This document shows positions 1 to 8,367 of a DNA stretch of 64,000 bases, piece after piece. The stretch comes from Scatosoma sp900555925 (GTDB taxonomy: Bacteria > Bacillota > Clostridia > Christensenellales > Borkfalkiaceae). The first letter of the stretch is position 1. Each line of letters begins with the position of its first letter. The notes under the pieces were generated by a model. That model worked only from the letters and a program-made list of their open reading frames with translations. It searched no databases and was not told where the DNA came from. Made by a program: the position numbers and the translations under genes. The stretch lies in contig CAUGYD010000008.1 of the NCBI GenBank assembly GCA_959603585.1, positions 39,838 through 103,837 on the forward strand, given 5' to 3'.

Positions 1-281
1 CTCATGGCGGAGCGAGAATCGGGAACGACGATTTGCGGAATTTTCAGTTCCAATTCCCGTTCCGTGACCGCAGCGGCGGCACCCGCGAGCTCCGCATCCC
101 GCGCAAAGGCGTGGGAATCCGTCTTTCCGCCCGTGAGGCAAAAGAACAAATCTCCCGGAGAACAGAACCGACTGTCTGCCGTGAGACCTTTTATCTGCGT
201 ATTCTCCGACATCTGCATATTTTTCTTTCCGCATACGATCCGCGCGCCCTCCACGCAGCGGGCAAGTTCCGATAACAGCAT
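1..281 (-). CDS. murE: UDP-N-acetylmuramoyl-peptide ligase MurE, N-terminal part (cut by window edge)
   Basis: Only the first ~93 codons are present; the gene runs off the left edge. Translation from the ATG at 281 shows the Mur ligase N-terminal pattern LTADSR..PGDLFFCLTG followed by HAFARDAELAGAAAAV, typical of MurE, which adds the third amino acid to UDP-MurNAc-L-Ala-D-Glu in the cytoplasm. The ribosome-binding site is GGAAGGGG just upstream of the ATG. It lies 55 bp after the PBP gene on the same strand, the usual division/cell-wall cluster order. MurF shares the fold, but the 'TADSR...PGDLF' motif and the position after a PBP gene favour MurE. Confidence 0.85.
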   Translation of the reverse strand, partial: MLLSELARCVEGARIVCGKKNMQMSENTQIKGLTADSRFCSPGDLFFCLTGGKTDSHAFARDAELAGAAAAVTERELELKIPQIVVPDSRSAM

Positions 282-336
282 AAGATCACCCCTTCCGACC
301 AACGAATAACGGCCGAGCTTTCCTTCCCTATTATGT

Positions 337-2124
337 TTATTCGCTTTGGTAGGGTTGTATGTTTTTCAAGGAGATAATTCCCTCAAAAATTTCTTTGGCG
401 CAGGGCGCGGCCACGACGCTGCCGTAATAAGCACCCTGCGGTTCGTCCACGATGACGAGGGCGAGATACTGCGGTTTATCCGCGGGGAAAAATCCCACGA
501 ACGAAGAGACGTACTTTCCCGCGGCGATATGTCCGTCCTCGTACTTCTGCGCGGTGCCCGTCTTGCCGCCCACGCGATATCCTTCTATATACGCCTTTTT
601 GCCGCTCCCGTCCCGCACGACTCCTTCCAGCATGGCGGCGAGCGTCGAAGAAGCCTTTTCGCTCACCGTTCTGTTTTTCAGAGATTTTTCTACCTCGCTC
701 AAAACATATCCGTCGGAAGCGTATATACTTTTGACGAGGTGCGGAGTATAGTAATACCCTCCGTTGACGGCCGCCGCAGTCGCACAGGCAAGCTGCAAGC
801 CCGATACCGCCACCGTCTGCCCGAACCCGATACGCGCGAGATCGCAGTCCCTGACCGCCGATTCAGGCAGGAGCATGCCGATTGCTTCGCCGCTGTAATC
901 GATGCCCGTCGCCTTTCCGAAGCCGAATGCGGACAGATAATCGTAAAACGTTTCTTTTCCGAGCGACAGCGCAATATCCGTAAAACAGGGGTTACAGCTG
1001 TTATTCAATGCGTCCGCCAGCGTCTGATTACAGTGCTTGCCGTTCGCGTGATTGCTCCAACACTTTACCGTCGTGCCGTCCACCGTGCGGGTTCGACTGC
1101 TCGAAAAAACATAGCTCGTCGAAAAGGCGTTCGGATTCCCTTGCAGGGATTCTTCGATGTCCGCCGCCGCGGTGACCACCTTGAAGGTGGATCCGGGCTC
1201 ATAGATGTCGCAAACGATACGGTTTCTGGAAAGCATATTCAAAAGCTCTGTATCGTCCCGCGGGACTTCGTTAAGATCATAACTCGGATAGTTTGCCAGT
1301 GCGAGGATTTCAAAGGTGTTCGGGTCGAGGACAATACATTCCGCAGAAACAGGGGAATAGGTTTCCGCCACCTTTTTCAGCACACTTTCGCAAATGGATT
1401 GTATCCCGTAATCGACGGTGAGCTCGATATTCATTCCGTTTTCCGCGGGAAGATAGGCAGCGACCGCCCCTTCGAGATTGATTCCGACGAGGTCTGTTTC
1501 GTATAAAAGTTCCCCATTAGTTCCGGCTAGGTATTTATCGTAATATTTTTCGATTCCCGTCGTGCCTGAATTGTCCGTGGACGTAAATCCGAGTACCTGA
1601 CAGAGCGCGTCGCCTTTGGGATAAACCCGCGTATTGTCGCGGGAATAGTAGACACCGTCGGGACCGGCTTCCGCGAGCGTCTCTATCGCGCTTTTATCTA
1701 CATGACGGGCGACGGTGATTTCCGAAGCCTTGACGGATTCGAGTTTATCGAGCAGTTTTTCTCCGTCCACGCCCAGACAATCCGCCAAAAGTCTCGCAGT
1801 TTCCTCTTTATCCTTGACCGCATTGGAACGGGCAAACACCGTGTACGAAGTATCGTTTTCCGCAAGAACTACGCCGTTTCTGTCCGTTATGAGTCCGCGC
1901 TCGGCTACCACGGGAATTTCTCGCATCCATTGGTCGAGCGCGCGGTAGCCGAGCTGTCCGCTCCAAACGACCTGAACATAGAAGAATCTTCCCGCCAAAA
2001 GGCAAAAAAGAAAGGTTATCGCCATAAATATGGCAAATAACCTCTTTCGTAAAACTGATACAGAGTAATCGGTTGTCGGTTTTTTGATAGTCTTACACTC
2101 CTTAGAGAAAATATTTATCGACAA
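337..2124 (-). CDS. Class B penicillin-binding protein (FtsI/PBP2B/SpoVD type)
   Basis: Septal peptidoglycan D,D-transpeptidase. An N-terminal membrane anchor (about residues 29-50) precedes the dimerisation domain and transpeptidase domain. Active-site motifs are visible: STFK at 312-315 with nucleophile S312, SCN at 376-378, KTG at 521-523. No PASTA domain follows, unlike SpoVD. It sits between ftsL and murE. The start is uncertain: the only canonical in-frame start upstream of the membrane segment is TTG at 2124, which lacks a ribosome-binding site. A perfect AAGGAG (2098-2103) lies 9 nt before an ATC codon (2086-2088) in frame, giving a protein 12 residues shorter. The sequence cannot tell whether it serves vegetative division or sporulation. 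Confidence 0.92.
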   Translation of the reverse strand: MSINIFSKECKTIKKPTTDYSVSVLRKRLFAIFMAITFLFCLLAGRFFYVQVVWSGQLGYRALDQWMREIPVVAERGLITDRNGVVLAENDTSYTVFARSNAVKDKEETARLLADCLGVDGEKLLDKLESVKASEITVARHVDKSAIETLAEAGPDGVYYSRDNTRVYPKGDALCQVLGFTSTDNSGTTGIEKYYDKYLAGTNGELLYETDLVGINLEGAVAAYLPAENGMNIELTVDYGIQSICESVLKKVAETYSPVSAECIVLDPNTFEILALANYPSYDLNEVPRDDTELLNMLSRNRIVCDIYEPGSTFKVVTAAADIEESLQGNPNAFSTSYVFSSSRTRTVDGTTVKCWSNHANGKHCNQTLADALNNSCNPCFTDIALSLGKETFYDYLSAFGFGKATGIDYSGEAIGMLLPESAVRDCDLARIGFGQTVAVSGLQLACATAAAVNGGYYYTPHLVKSIYASDGYVLSEVEKSLKNRTVSEKASSTLAAMLEGVVRDGSGKKAYIEGYRVGGKTGTAQKYEDGHIAAGKYVSSFVGFFPADKPQYLALVIVDEPQGAYYGSVVAAPCAKEIFEGIISLKNIQPYQSE

Positions 2125-2152
2125 AAATCGAACGTCATTTTAGATAAATTCT

Positions 2153-2896
2153 TCAACTCGGATCGTAAATCATTCCATTTTCTTCGACGAATTCGAGAAT
2201 CTTATCGAAGGATTTCGCTTCCTCGATATTCTTTTCGAGTTCGGCGTTTTCTTGGACGAGCTCTTCCTGTCTCCGTTCCAAATTTCTGAGCTGTACGGTC
2301 TTTTTACGAATCACCTGCGTATTGATACAGATGACCGTCAGCATGACGATGACCAGCGCAGCAAACGCGGCTATCACCATTTTAGCCAAGCCGTTGAGCG
2401 CATAGCCCTCCGCGCGGGCCTCGACATTGACCGCCGTGACGGGCATTTCCACAGGAGCCGCAGGGGCATTTACGGGAACGTTTACAGTCTCCGAGACCGC
2501 CGTTTCCTCTCTCACTTCCGCTTTTTGCTCCGCGGGCGCGGCGGGCGCCATAAAGCCGTAATCTTCGCGGCGGAGTGTGCGATCGAGCGTTTCGGGCGTA
2601 AATAAGGGAGAATCCACTCTCGTATGGACATAGCCGTTTGTGCGAGGCGTTTCCTCAACCGGCGCGGACGAATAGGAAAAACTCTCGCGGGGACGTTCGG
2701 GCGCAAGCGTGGGCGCCGAAGCCTTGGGCGCGGTGTACGCGCTTCTTTCCGCCTCGGAAAAGCTCTCCGAAAGCTGAGTCGCCTCGGCATTTCTCAATTT
2801 TTCATAGCGCTCTTTGATGCGCGCGTTGTGTAAAGCCGCCTCCTCTTCGGGCGGTACAGATACGGGTGCGGGTCTGTTTTCAAAAACCGTAGCCAT
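2153..2896 (-). CDS. ftsL: FtsL-like septum formation protein with long N-terminal extension
   Basis: 247 residues. The last ~75 have the FtsL/DivIC layout: one membrane segment (about 173-194, MVIAAFAALVIVMLTV), then a basic turn and a heptad-rich coiled coil (QLRNLERRQEELVQENAEL), ending in a short 'NGMIYDPS' tail. FtsL bridges the divisome to class B PBPs and FtsW. The preceding ~170 residues are Pro/Ala/Glu-rich and look disordered and cytoplasmic; typical FtsL is ~120 residues, so this extension is unusual. Placement between rsmH and the PBP supports the call more than sequence does. Start ATG 2896 has GGAGAGAAGG upstream. Confidence 0.75.
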   Translation of the reverse strand: MATVFENRPAPVSVPPEEEAALHNARIKERYEKLRNAEATQLSESFSEAERSAYTAPKASAPTLAPERPRESFSYSSAPVEETPRTNGYVHTRVDSPLFTPETLDRTLRREDYGFMAPAAPAEQKAEVREETAVSETVNVPVNAPAAPVEMPVTAVNVEARAEGYALNGLAKMVIAAFAALVIVMLTVICINTQVIRKKTVQLRNLERRQEELVQENAELEKNIEEAKSFDKILEFVEENGMIYDPS

Positions 2897-2978
2897 TTTC
2901 CTTCTCTCCTTCCGTAATCACGTAAACGTCAGCTCATAATATCCTTATCTTTTCGTAGATTGGTTTTTCTTTGGTCTG

Positions 2979-3920
2979 TCAGATAATCCTTTCCGCAATC
3001 CGCAGTTTCGCGCATTTGCTCCTCGAATTGGCTTCGAGCTCCTCGGCGCCGGCCGTAATCGGTTTATGCGTAATGATTTTGATTTCCTGCTTTTTCCCGC
3101 AGACACAGACGGGAAAGCTTTTGGGACAGGTACACGGCGATTCCATATACCGAAATGCTTCCTTCACCGCCCGATCCTCTAAGGAATGAAAGGTGAGTAT
3201 CGCGATTCGCCCTCCCTTTTTCAATCGACGGGTAAGCGCGAGCACCAGTTCATACAATCCGTCGAGTTCCCCGTTGACCTCTATTCTGAGAGCCTGAAAG
3301 CTTTTCCTTTCGCACGGCGCTCCGAAACGGAATTTCGCGGGAATACTGTTTTGAATGATTTCCGCAAATTCGCCGCAGGTCGTCAAGGGCTTGTTCGCCC
3401 TGTATTTTACGACGTTGCGCGCAATCGTTTTTGCGAAACTCTCCTCTCCGTACGCTTTCAGAATAAACGCGAGCTTTTCTTCGGAATAGGTATTGAGTAC
3501 CGTTTCCGCCGTCAGCTTTGACGTTCTGTCCATGCGCATATCGAGCGGCGCTTCCCCGAATCGATAGGAAAATCCTCTGTCGGCATCGTCTATTTGGTGG
3601 GAGGAAACCCCGAAATCCAACAGAGCTCCGTCCACCTTATCGACCCCCGCCTCGCCGAAAACCCGTTCAAAATCCTTATAATTGGATTTGTAAATCGTAA
3701 ATCTTCCCTCAAAGGGCAAAAGTCGTCTCGTCGCCGCCGCAATCGCTTCGTCGTCCAGATCGGTGGCAATCAGCCGCCCCGACGGAGAAGTCCTTTTGAG
3801 AATCTCGTAAGAATGACCGCCCCCGCCTACCGTGCCGTCGAAATATATCCCGCCCGCTTTTAAGGCGAGCCCCTGCATACATTCTTCCAACATGACAGGT
3901 TTGTGCGAAAATTCCAACAT
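2979..3920 (-). CDS. rsmH: 16S rRNA (cytosine1402-N4)-methyltransferase RsmH
   Basis: S-adenosylmethionine-dependent enzyme that methylates N4 of C1402 in 16S rRNA at the decoding centre. Visible family motifs: FDGTVGGGGHSYEIL (SAM-binding loop) near residue 29, LLDFGVSSHQID near 100, RGFSYRFGEAPLDMRMD, and a C-terminal ILTFHSLEDRAVKEAF. Length 313 is normal. A CxCxK...CxC pair near the C terminus (PCTCPKSFPVCVCG) is commonly seen in Firmicutes homologues. It starts 3 bp after mraZ, so the two are translationally linked. Confidence 0.97.
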   Translation of the reverse strand: MLEFSHKPVMLEECMQGLALKAGGIYFDGTVGGGGHSYEILKRTSPSGRLIATDLDDEAIAAATRRLLPFEGRFTIYKSNYKDFERVFGEAGVDKVDGALLDFGVSSHQIDDADRGFSYRFGEAPLDMRMDRTSKLTAETVLNTYSEEKLAFILKAYGEESFAKTIARNVVKYRANKPLTTCGEFAEIIQNSIPAKFRFGAPCERKSFQALRIEVNGELDGLYELVLALTRRLKKGGRIAILTFHSLEDRAVKEAFRYMESPCTCPKSFPVCVCGKKQEIKIITHKPITAGAEELEANSRSKCAKLRIAERII

Positions 3921-3923
3921 ACG

Positions 3924-4343
3924 TTAAATCCCCAATTTTTTGAATTCCTCGTCGTAATCCACGTCGTCGATATAGGCGTTGTACTTTTCCGCCGACCAGA
4001 TTTCCAGCCGCTTTCCCCGTCCTATCGTGACGACGTCTTTTTTGATTCCGGCCATCGCCCGCAGCCGAGCAGGAAGCACTACGCGCCCCTGTCCGTCTTC
4101 CTCGGCGGGAAAAATCGAGCTGAAAAACAACAGCGAAGCCTTCGACGATTCGCCGAGTCTCTCCTCGGACAGCTCTTCGAGCGTCTCTTCGAGAACCGTA
4201 TCGGGAAATACATAGATACAGCCGTTCATACCGCGGGCAAAGCTATACGATTCGCCCAGTCCGCTCTTGAACTTCGCGGGAATGCGCAGACGGTTTTTAT
4301 CGTCCAGCTGATGTTCATAAATTCCGCGGAACAAAGTCGCCAT
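3924..4343 (-). CDS. mraZ: Transcriptional regulator MraZ
   Basis: 139 residues with the two SpoVT/AbrB-like swapped-hairpin repeats: FRGIYEHQLDDKNRLRIPAKF at the start and EDGQGRVVLPARLRAMAGI around 80-100 (the DxxGRxxLP signature, degenerate DDKNRLRIP in the first copy). MraZ binds 10-bp-phased repeats and autoregulates the division cluster. It is the first gene after the promoter at 4381-4410. The start is fixed by AAAAGGGGAGGTGC upstream of ATG 4343. Confidence 0.96.
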   Translation of the reverse strand: MATLFRGIYEHQLDDKNRLRIPAKFKSGLGESYSFARGMNGCIYVFPDTVLEETLEELSEERLGESSKASLLFFSSIFPAEEDGQGRVVLPARLRAMAGIKKDVVTIGRGKRLEIWSAEKYNAYIDDVDYDEEFKKLGI

Positions 4344-4380
4344 ATCTGCACCTCCCCTTTTCTCAATTTAACGTATCTCC

Positions 4381-4410
4381 ATTATATAACCATTTTTGCC
4401 CCTTTGTCAA
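4381..4410 (-). promoter_or_regulatory. Sigma-A type promoter of mraZ cluster
   Basis: Read on the minus strand: TTGACA (4405-4410), 18-bp spacer, TATAAT (4381-4386). It lies 38 bp before the mraZ ATG, after murI, and gives the division cluster its own promoter. Confidence 0.8.
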
Positions 4411-4470
4411 GTTTTTTTCGTAAAAATCTTCAAAAAAATAGCAACTTTTTGGGATTATTGCCCACACCTC

Positions 4471-5481
4471 TTAAAAATCCACCCCGATTTTATATGTAAA
4501 CATTTGTTCGCATACCGATTTATTGACCATTTTTCCGCTTCCGAGAAAAAAAATCCCCGAAAAAGCGCCTTTTTTGCCCCAATTTTCCCGATTTTCAGGA
4601 AAATTTGGCGAACATCTGTTCGCGACATTATTCTCTTTCAAAGGATCGGTTATTTTAGAGGACCCAGGGAAAAGCCCGTTTGATAATTTTTCGGGTTCAT
4701 AGAAAAAGGGATATTTGCTGCCGGGAAGTCCGAAACAGATATTTTTTTCTTTTTCGGGTACAAAAGTGGTCACAGGTGGAAAAAAGCCTCGAAAAGTGGT
4801 TTCGGGTGGTCGGGAATGCTCGCAACGGGAAAAATTTTCGGACAAAACGGTAGAAAGCCGATGTTTAATGCCCTCGTTACCGTCAAAAACAGGGCAATCG
4901 TAAAACTCTTTGATGAATTTCTTCAAAAAAACGTAATGCGTACAGCCGAGCACTACTCCGTCGGGGCTGCCGCGGGGAAGAAAAGGGGTAAAATCGAAAT
5001 CTTCGGAAAAAAAATGTTTTTCCACCGCGCCTGCCAAACCTTCACACCCGAAAACGCGGATATGCGCGTCGGGATATTTCTCTACGGCGCGCAAACACAA
5101 GCGTTGAAAACGGAGACTTGCGACAGTCGCGGGCGTAGCCAAAACAAAAATTTCCCCGCACCTCTCTGCAGCGGGAAAAACGGCGGGTTCCGCTCCCACT
5201 ATGGGAAAGGGATAGATTTTCCGAAAAGAATCCGCGCAAACGGCGGTGACTGTGTTGCAAGCGATGACGGCCGCACGGGCACCGAGAGCTGAAAAGGTAT
5301 CAAATGCCTCCGCCGCATAATTTTTTATGATTTCGGACGACAGTCCCCCATAGGGGGCGCGAGCGTTGTCCCCATAATAATAAACGGGTAAATCTCCGCA
5401 AACACTGCGACAAGCGAAAAGGACGGTCAAACCGCCAAGACCGCTGTCAAAAAAACCGATTCCGCCGTGCGGAATATCCAT
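4471..5481 (-). CDS. murI: Glutamate racemase MurI with C-terminal extension
   Basis: Cofactor-independent racemase that makes D-glutamate for peptidoglycan. Motifs are IGFFDSGLGGLTV (substrate Asp/Ser), GDNARAPYG, the first catalytic cysteine in IACNTVTA and the second in VVLGCTHYVF. I start it at ATG 5481 because GGAGGGAATT stands directly before it; an ATG 57 nt upstream has no such site. From here it is 336 residues against ~265 for the family. The final ~60-90 residues are low-complexity and contain a 30-bp in-frame duplication (peptide PPETTF...PPVTTF). They run to 60 bp short of the mraZ promoter, so the tail may be recent read-through of former intergenic DNA. Confidence 0.9.
   Translation of the reverse strand: MDIPHGGIGFFDSGLGGLTVLFACRSVCGDLPVYYYGDNARAPYGGLSSEIIKNYAAEAFDTFSALGARAAVIACNTVTAVCADSFRKIYPFPIVGAEPAVFPAAERCGEIFVLATPATVASLRFQRLCLRAVEKYPDAHIRVFGCEGLAGAVEKHFFSEDFDFTPFLPRGSPDGVVLGCTHYVFLKKFIKEFYDCPVFDGNEGIKHRLSTVLSENFSRCEHSRPPETTFRGFFPPVTTFVPEKEKNICFGLPGSKYPFFYEPEKLSNGLFPGSSKITDPLKENNVANRCSPNFPENRENWGKKGAFSGIFFLGSGKMVNKSVCEQMFTYKIGVDF
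4766..4809. repeat. Four GTGG boxes in 10-bp phase inside 3' part of murI
   Basis: On the plus strand GTGG begins at 4766, 4776, 4796 and 4806, i.e. exact helical phase with the 4786 position missing; boxes 1 and 3 are each preceded by AAAA. MraZ is known to bind direct repeats with 10-nt period (TGGG-type in E. coli, AAAGTG-type in mollicutes). They lie ~430 bp upstream of mraZ and in inverse orientation to it, so a role is only inferred. They also result from the internal duplication in murI. Confidence 0.35.
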
Positions 5482-5549
5482 AATTCCCTCCAAAGACGAA
5501 AAATTTTCCGAAAAATCGGCGATTTTCGGAATAAACACCTCAAAAACAG

Positions 5550-5578
5550 TTTACAAGCCGAATTATTTATGCTAAAAT
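5550..5578 (+). promoter_or_regulatory. Promoter of rpsT
   Basis: TTTACA (5550-5555), 17-bp spacer, TAAAAT (5573-5578), 57 bp before the S20 start codon and divergent from murI. Confidence 0.75.
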
Positions 5579-5635
5579 AATCCATGCAAATGAAATTTCC
5601 ATTTAAGAAAAACAGGAAAGAATAAGGAGACCATC

Positions 5636-5902
5636 ATGCCTAATATTAAATCCGCAAAGAAAAGAGTATTGGTTATCGAGAAGAAGACCGAAGTGAACAA
5701 AGCCGTGAAATCCGCGTTAAAGACGCAAATCAAGAAATTCCTTGCCGCCGTTGCAGCGGGAAACAAGGAGGAAGCGGCAAAATTATATCCCGAAACTGTT
5801 TCCGCAATCGATTCTGCAGCTTCCAAGGGAGTAATTCATAAGAATAACGCCGACAACAAGAAAGCTAAACTTGCGAAAAAACTGAACGCTTTGGAAGCGT
5901 AA
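5636..5902 (+). CDS. rpsT: 30S ribosomal protein S20
   Basis: 88 residues, basic, helical; MPNIKSAKKRV at the N terminus and the KKTEVNKAVKSALKT / HKNNADNKKAKLAKKLN pattern are diagnostic of S20, which binds the 5' domain of 16S rRNA. AAGGAG lies 7 nt before the ATG. It is monocistronic: own promoter at 5550 and terminator at 5955. Confidence 0.98.
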   Translation: MPNIKSAKKRVLVIEKKTEVNKAVKSALKTQIKKFLAAVAAGNKEEAAKLYPETVSAIDSAASKGVIHKNNADNKKAKLAKKLNALEA

Positions 5903-5954
5903 GCTACGGACTGCAATTCGGTTCGCGCCTTTGGGTACTTATTTATGAATATGA

Positions 5955-5984
5955 AGGTCTGCCGTTAGGTAGACCTCTTTTTTC
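5955..5984 (+). terminator. Rho-independent terminator after rpsT
   Basis: Inverted repeat AGGTCT (5955-5960) / AGACCT (5971-5976) followed by CTTTTTT. Confidence 0.8.
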
Positions 5985-6001
5985 GTGTTTATTTTCCCCT
6001 C

Positions 6002-6056
6002 CCTCCCCCGAAAAAATCGATATTCCGATTTTTTCGGGGGAGGAATTATCTTTTTT
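6002..6056. terminator. 18-bp perfect hairpin, second terminator-like element
   Basis: CCTCCCCCGAAAAAATCG (6002-6019) and its exact complement (6026-6043) around a 6-nt loop, then CTTTTTTC near 6050. It lies in the 372-bp gap between rpsT and the next gene. It may back up the rpsT terminator; the stem is unusually long and perfect. Confidence 0.6.
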
Positions 6057-6107
6057 CTCCCTCAAAAAAATTTTTATGAAAATATTGTAAAAACAGCCTT
6101 CAAACGT

Positions 6108-6136
6108 TTGACAAATTTTTCACTTTCAAATATAAT
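6108..6136 (+). promoter_or_regulatory. Consensus promoter of the regulator-potABCD operon
   Basis: TTGACA (6108-6113), 17-bp spacer, TATAAT (6131-6136), matching consensus exactly. It predicts a ~130-nt leader. Confidence 0.88.
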
Positions 6137-6151
6137 AGTCCGCAGTGCTTG

Positions 6152-6187
6152 AGTTTATTTTAGCTAAACTTTTCGTTTATTATAAAC
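6152..6187. promoter_or_regulatory. Candidate operator: two GTTTA/TAAAC inverted repeats
   Basis: AGTTTA (6152-6157)/TAAACT (6165-6170) and the 13-bp palindrome GTTTAT-T-ATAAAC (6175-6187) lie just downstream of the promoter and upstream of an HTH regulator gene. Position suggests autoregulation; no direct evidence. Confidence 0.4.
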
Positions 6188-6274
6188 AAACCGATTTTAC
6201 AGGATTGTTTCTACAAAGAAAAAAGTTTACTATTACCAAACTCCCGTGCCGAAAAAAACAAAAGGAGAGCAACG

Positions 6275-6808
6275 TTGGAATTAGGCGGAAAAATCAGACA
6301 ACTACGCAACCAAAAGGGATTGACGCAGGAAGAGCTCGCCGATCGCTGCGAGCTGACGAAGGGATATATCTCCCAGCTCGAAAATGATTTGAACAGCCCC
6401 TCTATCGCCACCCTCGCCGATATTTTATCCGCGCTCGGAAGCAATCTTTCGGAATTTTTCCGCGAAGAAGCGGAAGAAAAAGTGGTATTCAGCAAGGAAG
6501 AGTTTTCCGAAAAAGATTCGGACGGAGTGCTCTGGAAATGGCTGATTCCCAACGCGCAGAAAAACATGATGGAGCCGGTCCTCGTGGAGCTTTCCGAAGG
6601 CGTTTCCACATCGGGAGATATCCCCCACGAGGGCGAAGAATTCGGCTATGTGCTGGAAGGGCGTATCGCCATCGTGCTCGGCAATCAATATTATATATGC
6701 AAAAAGGGCGAGGCTTTTTATTATTCCGCGGGCAAGCCGCACAGCATCGTCAATAAAGGCAGAGGCAAAGCAAAATTCCTGTGGATATCCACGCCTCCGA
6801 ACTTTTGA
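6275..6808 (+). CDS. XRE-cupin regulator of polyamine genes (PuuR-like)
   Basis: 177 residues. N-terminal helix-turn-helix (about 5-60: IRQLRNQKGLTQEELADRCE..GYISQLE) and C-terminal cupin (about 105-175: HEGEEFGYVLEGRIAIVLG..YYICKKGEAFYYSAGKPHSIVN) that would sense a small ligand. This architecture with potABCD directly downstream is the common Firmicutes arrangement for polyamine-responsive control. The start is TTG 6275, chosen because AAAGGAG lies 9 nt upstream and no ATG precedes the HTH. It is the first gene of a five-gene operon; potA starts 44 bp after its stop. Confidence 0.88.
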   Translation: MELGGKIRQLRNQKGLTQEELADRCELTKGYISQLENDLNSPSIATLADILSALGSNLSEFFREEAEEKVVFSKEEFSEKDSDGVLWKWLIPNAQKNMMEPVLVELSEGVSTSGDIPHEGEEFGYVLEGRIAIVLGNQYYICKKGEAFYYSAGKPHSIVNKGRGKAKFLWISTPPNF

Positions 6809-6852
6809 TTACACAAAGAAAAAATACCGCGATTTCTTCGGGAGAATTACTT

Positions 6853-8367
6853 ATGGAAAAAAATACGGCCAATATCATCGAACTCGTTGACGTCTGCAAG
6901 CAATTCGACGGCGTGAGCGTCATCGACAATATGAATCTCTATGTACGCAAAGGTGAGTTCGTCACCTTCCTCGGTCCGTCCGGCTGCGGCAAAACCACTA
7001 CCCTGAGAATGATTGCGGGGTTTGAGATGCCCACCAGCGGAAAAATTCTCTTAAACGGCGAAGACATCAGCGCGCTCCCGCCCAATAAACGTCCCGTCAA
7101 TACCGTATTCCAAAAATACGCCCTTTTTCCCCACCTCAACGTCTTTGAAAACGTTGCCTTCGGCCTCAAACTCAAACGGACGGAAACGATGTTCGTAGAT
7201 AAAAAAGGCAAAACGAAAATCAAACAGTCAAAACTTTCCAAATCGGAAATTTCCGAAAAAGTCAAAAACGCTTTGGAGGTCGTAGACCTCGAAGGTTTTG
7301 AAAAGCGTGCCATTTCCACTCTTTCCGGCGGTCAGCAGCAGCGCATCGCCATCGCCCGCGCCATCGTCAACGAGCCGGAAATCCTCCTTCTCGACGAACC
7401 GCTCGGAGCACTCGACCTCAAAATGCGGAAAGAAATGCAATTAGAGCTCAAAGCCATGCACAAAAAGCTGGGAATCACCTTTATTTACGTCACTCACGAC
7501 CAGGAAGAAGCCCTGACGATGTCGGATACCATCGTCGTGATGGCGGACGGATATATCCAGCAAATCGGAACTCCCGAAATGATTTACAATGAGCCGAAGA
7601 ATACCTTCGTGGCGGACTTTATCGGGGAAAGCAACATTTTTTCGGGCGTCATGGACAGAGATTATCTCGTTCGTTTCTGCGGAAAGACCTTTGCGTGCGA
7701 GGATAAAGGCTTTGAAAAAGATGAACCCGTAGACGTCGTCGTTCGCCCTGAGGACGTGAAAATCGTTTCCGCGGGAGAGGGAACGCTGACGGGAAAAGTA
7801 ACGTCCGTCATATTCAAGGGAATCCACTATCAGATTCTCGTACAGTGCGGACGGAACGAAATAGAAATTCAGAGCACAGCTGCGCCGAAAATCGGAGATT
7901 TGATCGGAATTACGATTGCGCCGGACGGAATTCACGTCATGAAAAAGTTATTCCGCGTCAATAAGTTTGCGGGAATCATCACAAAGAAAAACACCGTGGA
8001 ATTCGGAGACGGAGAATTCGAATGCGACCTTACCCAGCTCTATCCCGGCAGTCATATCGATGAGGAAGGCTATCTCGTCACCGCAAAGGGAGAAAAGCTC
8101 GATTTGACGGATACGGAAGTCAACGTGGAAGTGGGCTTGAACGACATCACAATGAGCGACGATCCCGAAGCGGGCGGCGCTCGCGGGCATATCATTTCGC
8201 TCATCTACAAGAGCGAATATTACCGCTATATCGTCCGTACGGAAAACGAGGAAGATTACGTACTCGCCTGTGAGGATCTTTGGAACGAAAACGATTTTGT
8301 CAGCCTCATAATCCCTAAGGATAAAATCCGCCTGACCTTGAAGAACCCCGAGGAGGGAAAGAAATGA
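6853..8367 (+). CDS. potA: Spermidine/putrescine ABC transporter ATPase PotA
   Basis: Energises polyamine import. Walker A GPSGCGKTT, signature LSGGQQQR, Walker B ILLLDEPLGALD, H-loop VTHDQEEA are all present. The true start is taken as ATG 6853 (GGGAGA upstream), giving 504 residues; usual PotA is ~350-375. Two differences explain this: an insert of ~20 residues (KRTETMFVDKKGKTKIKQ) before the helical subdomain, and a C terminus with an apparent second TOBE-like region after the first (the 'DVVVRPEDVKIV' segment). It overlaps potB by 4 bp (ATGA), indicating translational coupling. Confidence 0.95.
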   Translation: MEKNTANIIELVDVCKQFDGVSVIDNMNLYVRKGEFVTFLGPSGCGKTTTLRMIAGFEMPTSGKILLNGEDISALPPNKRPVNTVFQKYALFPHLNVFENVAFGLKLKRTETMFVDKKGKTKIKQSKLSKSEISEKVKNALEVVDLEGFEKRAISTLSGGQQQRIAIARAIVNEPEILLLDEPLGALDLKMRKEMQLELKAMHKKLGITFIYVTHDQEEALTMSDTIVVMADGYIQQIGTPEMIYNEPKNTFVADFIGESNIFSGVMDRDYLVRFCGKTFACEDKGFEKDEPVDVVVRPEDVKIVSAGEGTLTGKVTSVIFKGIHYQILVQCGRNEIEIQSTAAPKIGDLIGITIAPDGIHVMKKLFRVNKFAGIITKKNTVEFGDGEFECDLTQLYPGSHIDEEGYLVTAKGEKLDLTDTEVNVEVGLNDITMSDDPEAGGARGHIISLIYKSEYYRYIVRTENEEDYVLACEDLWNENDFVSLIIPKDKIRLTLKNPEEGKK

